A model generated the notes under the pieces. It was given only the letters and a program-made list of their open reading frames with translations. It searched no databases and was not told the DNA's origin. Positions 59,073-64,000 of a stretch of 64,000 nucleotides of DNA are shown in pieces. The DNA comes from Favolaschia claudopus (lineage: Eukaryota > Basidiomycota > Agaricomycetes > Agaricales > Mycenaceae). The stretch is from the NCBI GenBank assembly GCA_037176885.1, contig JAWWNJ010000001.1:186001-250000 (forward strand), in the 5' to 3' direction. Within the stretch, counting starts at the first letter, position 1, and the number at the start of each line of letters is the position of its first letter. Position numbers and translations under genes: made by a program.

Positions 59073-61224
59073 TCACACCCGACACATCCCAAACTCATCC
59101 CACCTCTCACTCCCCACACCCGCAGCCACGACAAACAAATCCTCCGGATCGTACTTCTTTTTGATCTGCGTCAACTTAGGGTAATTCGGCCCAAAGAACG
59201 TCGTCTGGAAGTCCGCCTCGTAGATATCCGCTTCGTTGGAGTAGGCGCCCGCGTTCGGACCAGAGAGCTGTTCGAGGATCGCGAGGTGGGATGTGTGGAA
59301 GAGGTGGCGGTAGGTGTTGATTTCGGAGAGGGAGGCGGAGTCGGGCCAGACGGTGGCTGCTATGACCTGGGTGTGGAAGGAAAGGAGTGGGAAAGGGAAA
59401 GGGATTGGTCGTTGGTGGGGGTAAAATAATTCAAGTTACGACGTACGTGTGTTTTCGCTGTACGCCAGGCTGGAGTGATGGCTGAAGAAATGTTGGCGTT
59501 CGCAGAGACCTGACCTAGAAAGCGGCTCGAATGCGTACTCGTGCAGCAGAGGAGACATGGTATCAACATACCTCCAGCAACAAGACTGCCGATTATCCTG
59601 AAGGCCGATTAAATAACGACGAAACAAAGAACACAGAAACACCCACGCTCCCGCACCAGCATCCAACAACTCCCGATACACCTTCTCCACAACCTCCGGC
59701 GCATCCTCCCTCTCATACGCCTCCGTCGGAATCAACCTCGACCCCATAACCGAATTCTCCCCAATACTATCATCCTCTGCATACAACGCATCATTAATCA
59801 CCCTCTGCTCAAACGTCTTCACAATCAGCGTCGCCCCCTCCACCTCCATGGCGTCGTCCAGATACGGCTGCAGCAGCGCCTTCCCCTCTTCGAGCGTGGT
59901 GTTCGCGGTGACGGTCATCAGCCAGAAGGTCTGCTTGTTGAGTTCCACTGAGGGGATGACGAAGAAGTATTGGCCCCCGCGGACGGCGTCGAGCGCGAAT
60001 ATGTGTTTGGCGTGGACGCCCGCGATGGCGCCGGCGGCTGCGTGGGAGTCGAGGGCGAATTGGATGACGCTGAGGGTGGCGTTGAAGGCGGGGTAGGTGC
60101 GGAAGGTCGCGGAGGTGATGACGCCCCAGCTGCCTGCGCCGCCGCCTCGGAGTGCGAAGAATACTGCAAACGAGAACGGGGAGGGTCAGCATGGTGGGCG
60201 ACAGAGAGCATAGATGCTCACGGTCGGAGTGCTCTACGCTGTTTGCCTTCAGGAGCTCCCCGCTCGCGACTACAACCTGAAATTCTGCGGCGAATTCAAT
60301 TTCATGAGGGAACTCGTCATCGTCAAGTAAGAATAAGAAAAACTCACCGAGAACGTTATCCGCCCCGAGCCCAAACAGCGGCGAAATGAGCGAATGGCCC
60401 GCCCCCTGCAGATATCCACCCGCGGGCGAAACAGTCGCCGCCGATCCTCCCACAGCGATCTTCCCATGCGTCTTGCTCTCCTTGAACACATCTTGGAGAT
60501 GCACACCAGGGCCGACGGTCAGCGCGGAGCCTAGGTCTTCCCCGCCAACGACGAAGGAGTCGGTGAAAGCCATGTCCTTGAACTTGGCCATGTGGATGAG
60601 GAGGGAGTTGGGTGCGGTGGAGCGGCCGAGGAGGTCGTGGCCGGAGGATTTGATGGCGAGACGGAGGTTGTTATCGGCAGCGAATTTGACTGCGGCCTGA
60701 GAGAAAGAAATGATCGTGAGGGGTTGCAACGTCGATAGACAATCAAGACGACATAAAAACGTACCTGGACATCGGCAACGGTCTCAGCTTCCACAGCGTA
60801 CAGCGGGACATCGCCCTGCCCACAAACCGTGGAGTTGCGGAAACAAAGCGAAGGAGGGGTGAGGTCGTAGCCTTGCTCGAAATTAATCTACGCCGCCATC
60901 GTCAGTGAGCGCAATCGGGAGACCGAGCGAAATGTGGATTAATACCATGTCCATGGCGCCAGCGACCCCGCTCCTGAAAAGCCCGCTCGTCCACTGCTCG
61001 TCGGTACACTCTCCCGCAGGGAGGCTCCTGCAAAATTCGGGAAACGGCACAACGGGAGCGAGGCGTCCGCCGACAGTCTCGTTCAGAGTGCCCCACGCAT
61101 TGGCGTCGGGAAAGCCAGCATCCCCGGGAACGTTTCTACATTTGTTGAGAGGTTTTCCGGAGGACAAACCCGAAAGCGAAAGCGCAAGTGAAATGAGTGG
61201 CAAGAGAGTTTGGAGTCGTCCCAT
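59073..61224 (-). CDS. Secreted FAD-linked oxidase, berberine-bridge type
   Basis: A signal peptide (MGRLQTLLPLISLALSLSGL) precedes KCRNVPGDAGFPDANAWGTL and LPAGECTDEQW. The FAD_binding_4 domain reads AVKFAADNNLRLAIKSSGHD, where the His in SGHD is the usual 8-alpha-histidyl FAD attachment, then ALTVGPGVHLQDVF and GGYLQGAGHSLISPLFGLGA. FFALRGGGAGSWGVITSATF follows. The BBE domain ends KYDPEDLFVVAAGVGSERWD. The second FAD-linking Cys of bicovalent members is absent (YLQGAG region), so attachment is probably single. Relatives include isoamyl alcohol oxidase-like and sugar/polyphenol oxidases that make H2O2 outside the cell. About eight introns, intact. The start was chosen at MGRLQ because it opens the signal peptide. 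Confidence 0.88.
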
Positions 61225-62207
61225 TTTTTTTTCGTGGCGAAGTGGATGCAACGGAAGATGTTAAATACAGGATCGCTTGTGGTGTTTCGTACGACCGATC
61301 AAGGCTTGAATAGAATTCTACTTGGTCGAGGCGGATTTTCTGTGGCCAAAAGGGTAGATTTGAAAGGCGTATTACGCTTCGGCCCCCAATGAGCAAAGCC
61401 CGAGATGATGGTAAGCTGCGCAGATGCCAAAGTCGCCAAGAAACATGGGTCCTTGACAAACACTTGTAGCTGCGCAAGTCGGATTGTGGGCCGCCGCGTG
61501 AGCAGTGCTACGACATCCAGAGAGACGGGAAGGGCGAAACAGAATTGGGCTCGGTCACGGTGGAATGTGGGCGTTTGAGGCAAGATGCGGGCGGTGTCTT
61601 GGTGATGCACCAAACAGCCATCAACATTGCGGTGATCTCCGGGCTAGAGTGCTGATTTCGCAAAAGTACTTAAGTATTGGAGGTGCGCACGAAAATCCAT
61701 CAACGGGTTTCAAATTGAACGTCTCCGAGTCTCATACACACCCGAGAGGTCGTTCTCAATTTCAAACATTTCTTTTGTCAGCGATGTATATATCGGATTG
61801 GGGTTCATATCAAGTTCCAGAGAGTAGTTGGATTTAAATTTACAATTGGACGTCTGACACCTGTACTTCAAGCCCTTGACGTCGGTGACTTTCTACTTGA
61901 TTTGCGCGGGCACGACGAATATTATCCGACCAATACCTCTGGATCAGCAGACAGTCTATTTTAGAGGGCTAATGCCGACTGCTCAGATTCTGCCTCGTAG
62001 TCAGAAAAGTACGATTGTGGTTTGAGATGTTTACTGATCATAATGCTCCAGTGTATTTGATACTCTGAAGACGAGCTTAAACAACTAGGCGTCAATGGTT
62101 TGAATCATAGTAGGCGATTTTGGTTCAATTCAATAGACGCTGGTTCAGGATCGAATACGAAGTAAAATGAACAATAACAACGACAGCCAAACGTGAAAGA
62201 ACAAGCC
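61225..62207. other. Intergenic region between FAD oxidase and GATA factor
   Basis: It holds the upstream region of the oxidase and the 3' flank of the GATA gene. Short frames only; no repeats or RNA gene recognised. Confidence 0.45.
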
Positions 62208-63178
62208 CTACGTCCTCGTCCTAGGCCTCACCTTCTTCCCACTCTTAACCTTATCCAACGGCCGCTTCACCCCCTTCAACCTCTCATAAACCCCACAAGC
62301 ATTACACACCTGACTCCCCTGCGGATCCCTCCGCCACACACTCGTTTCCCTTGCATGACAATGGCTGCACTCCGGCCCTTCTCCTCCTCGAAGCGCACTT
62401 CCCTCGTCCTCAGCGTCGGCAAGATCAGCATCGATAAGCTGCTGCGGCCGCTGCTCGCCCCGCTGCTGGACATACACCCCGCACGCGTTGCAGAGCGGCT
62501 CGTGCGTTTTGGGGTCGCGCCGCCAGAGAGGGGTGGATCGCGTGCCGCAGTGGGAGCATTGTTTGATCCCGCTCAGGAGGCTGGCATCGAATGTGTTTTG
62601 TACCTGCGTGTTTGATAAAGACTGTTGGTGTGACGAAGACTGGTAGTGAGAATAATCGTTATAGCCTCCTGACTGATTATGGGGAAGAGGAAGAGAGCCG
62701 TAGTTGTATGGTATCATGGGTGAGGTAGGAGGAGGCGGGCCGCCCACGGCCATGATGTATTCGTCTAGCGAGTTGGGGGTGTATGGATGTTGGGAGTATC
62801 CCGAGGAAGGACCGAAACCGCTGCTCTGGCTGTAATGCATCGAATTAAGAGGAGCAGGAGAGGATGGCATCATCCCGTACGACGGCTCCGAGTGATGATA
62901 CTGATTCGACGATAGGCTATATGTTGACATTCCATAGTCGTTTGAAACCGGCGAAAAAGAGCTGGGATGCGGCCCCGCTGACGAATACATTTCCTGAGAA
63001 GCTGGGGTATCTGAATTTACTCCGTGTTCAGTGAAAAGATCGTGACAAATATACGACTCAACTTACACGACATGTACATTCCAGAATTATCGGGGCTGTA
63101 TGACGAGTGGGATTGAACATTCTGCGAAGATGAATGCGAGGCTGAGGTATAGTGGGTTCGCTTTGAATCGCTACCCAT
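62208..63178 (-). CDS. Double GATA-type zinc finger transcription factor
   Basis: Two exons (one intron near 63010-63066) encode about 300 residues. MGSDSKRTHYTSASHSSSQ and a Ser/Tyr/Pro-rich region follow (typical activation-type low complexity). Finger 1 is CSHCGTRSTPLWRRDP...CNAC, with 18 residues between Cys pairs. After a 35-residue acidic linker, finger 2 is CSHCHARETSVWRRDP...CNACG, with 17 residues between pairs. A basic tail ends KSGKKVRPRTRT. Both fingers keep the Trp-Arg-Arg and CNACG core for binding (A/T)GATA(A/G) in the nucleus. The Cys-rich block found between the fingers of siderophore repressors is missing, so that role is not supported. Confidence 0.88.
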
Positions 63179-64000
63179 GATGATTCAGAATATCTGAGGC
63201 AGTCGTTAGCGTTTGGGGTTTCGACTGAACGAAAAACATCCTGGACCCAGCTTTTAAGATCGCGCGGTGAGTTCGTAAACATTCTGAGTTCTGCGCCGGA
63301 GCGTCTATATTTTGACATTTGAAGATGTCAGACAGATGATTCTCACCTTAAGCGGACAACTTTGACAGAGGTGTTTCCCGCTGAATAGAGCATGGAGCTT
63401 CACCGACTGAGGTCTACGAAAAAGAAGGGAAATTAATTGTTGATAAATGCCTGGCGTATTTGATTCGAGTGAAGATGCGATGATTCATTGCGATCGAAGG
63501 ATAGATGGTCGGTAGTAATTCGAGCGAAGGGATCTAGGGTTCAGGTATCACTCAGCTGGGGTTCGCTGGCCGCATCCGAATGAATGATTCGTCGATAGCC
63601 AACGGAGTGATGCCGATTTTCAAATTCAAAGTAGGTTGATCAAGGAGTGAGAACTGGAAGGGTAACTGGTGAGAATCGATGGCAAGTACTTACTTTGAGT
63701 TGAATGTCGTGAGGATATGTTCTGTCAGATAAGCAGTGAACGTCGCGTCCAAGTCTGCTCGTGTCAAATATTAATGCCATATTAGAGTTGCAAACCTGCC
63801 ACATATCGCGGAGACTGCGGGCGTAGTGGTATCTGCAGACGTCATTGACTCGGAACCTAGTGTTCAGATCCAGAGGGCGTGAGATCTAAATCTCAACAGC
63901 TTTCCAGAACCCTAAATCGATGCGATGCACGAGACGCAGAGATGGATCCATAAAAATTAATTCAGGAACGGAATTAGGGACGGTTCTGCTCTTTTAGGCT
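63179..64000. other. Upstream region of the GATA factor gene
   Basis: No credible protein. GT/AG-like boundaries could mark 5' UTR introns of the GATA gene. It ends at the window edge. Confidence 0.4.

Noticed and set aside
62208..63178. Siderophore repressor (SRE/Urbs1) identity for the double GATA protein
   Set aside because: The Cys-rich segment that lies between the fingers in that group is absent.
1..64000. CRISPR arrays, bacterial operons or phage genes
   Set aside because: The intron structure and gene families are fungal; no regularly spaced repeats were seen.

Overview
This window is genomic DNA from a mushroom-type basidiomycete, most likely an Agaricomycete. Nearly every gene is cut by many short GT-AG introns of about 50-80 bases, and genes are packed on both strands. 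Several families are typical of that group: DUF6593, GH71 alpha-glucanase, MYND-finger proteins, OPT transporters, lineage-expanded P-loop GTPases and TKL-like kinases. Coordinates of multi-exon genes run from start to stop codon and include introns. All calls come from reading the sequence; nothing was run against a database.

Layout. 0-3.7 kb: a vWA-domain/zinc-ribbon gene whose third exon is split by a 969-bp TA-flanked transposon carrying two outward-facing Pol III-type (tRNA-like) promoters. 4-8.8 kb: a divergent pair, a 2,3-dihydroxybenzoate decarboxylase-like amidohydrolase and an MFS exporter, with a 446-bp hAT-type MITE in the shared promoter. 9-12.6 kb: a C2H2 multi-finger protein and a MYND protein. 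12.8-16.7 kb: an OPT oligopeptide transporter. 18.5-25.2 kb: a secreted GH71 alpha-1,3-glucanase, a large-subunit catalase and a DJ-1-like protein. The last two are divergent from one promoter, and all three genes carry single-base frameshifts.

26.5-36.2 kb: a single-pass membrane glycoprotein, a secreted class 3 lipase, an intronless D-erythronate dehydrogenase-like enzyme, and an intact DUF6593 gene with a decayed copy nearby. 37-47.8 kb: a lineage-specific kinase-like protein, a TKL-type kinase with an unknown upstream gene, and a short Kre9/Knh1-like secreted protein. 40.5-43.2 and 48-52.4 kb look gene-poor and degenerate, and share a diverged direct repeat. 52.4-58.6 kb: two divergent paralogous P-loop GTPases separated by two further MITEs (Tc1/mariner-type and hAT-type). 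59-63.2 kb: a secreted FAD oxidase of the berberine-bridge type and a double GATA-finger transcription factor.

Themes. Small DNA transposons sit in promoters and in one exon. Several genes look oxidative or aromatic (decarboxylase, catalase, DJ-1, FAD oxidase, exporter), but nothing ties them into one pathway. The strongest candidate for something undescribed is the 969-bp element with six GTTTAAAC palindromes and paired outward Pol III promoters.
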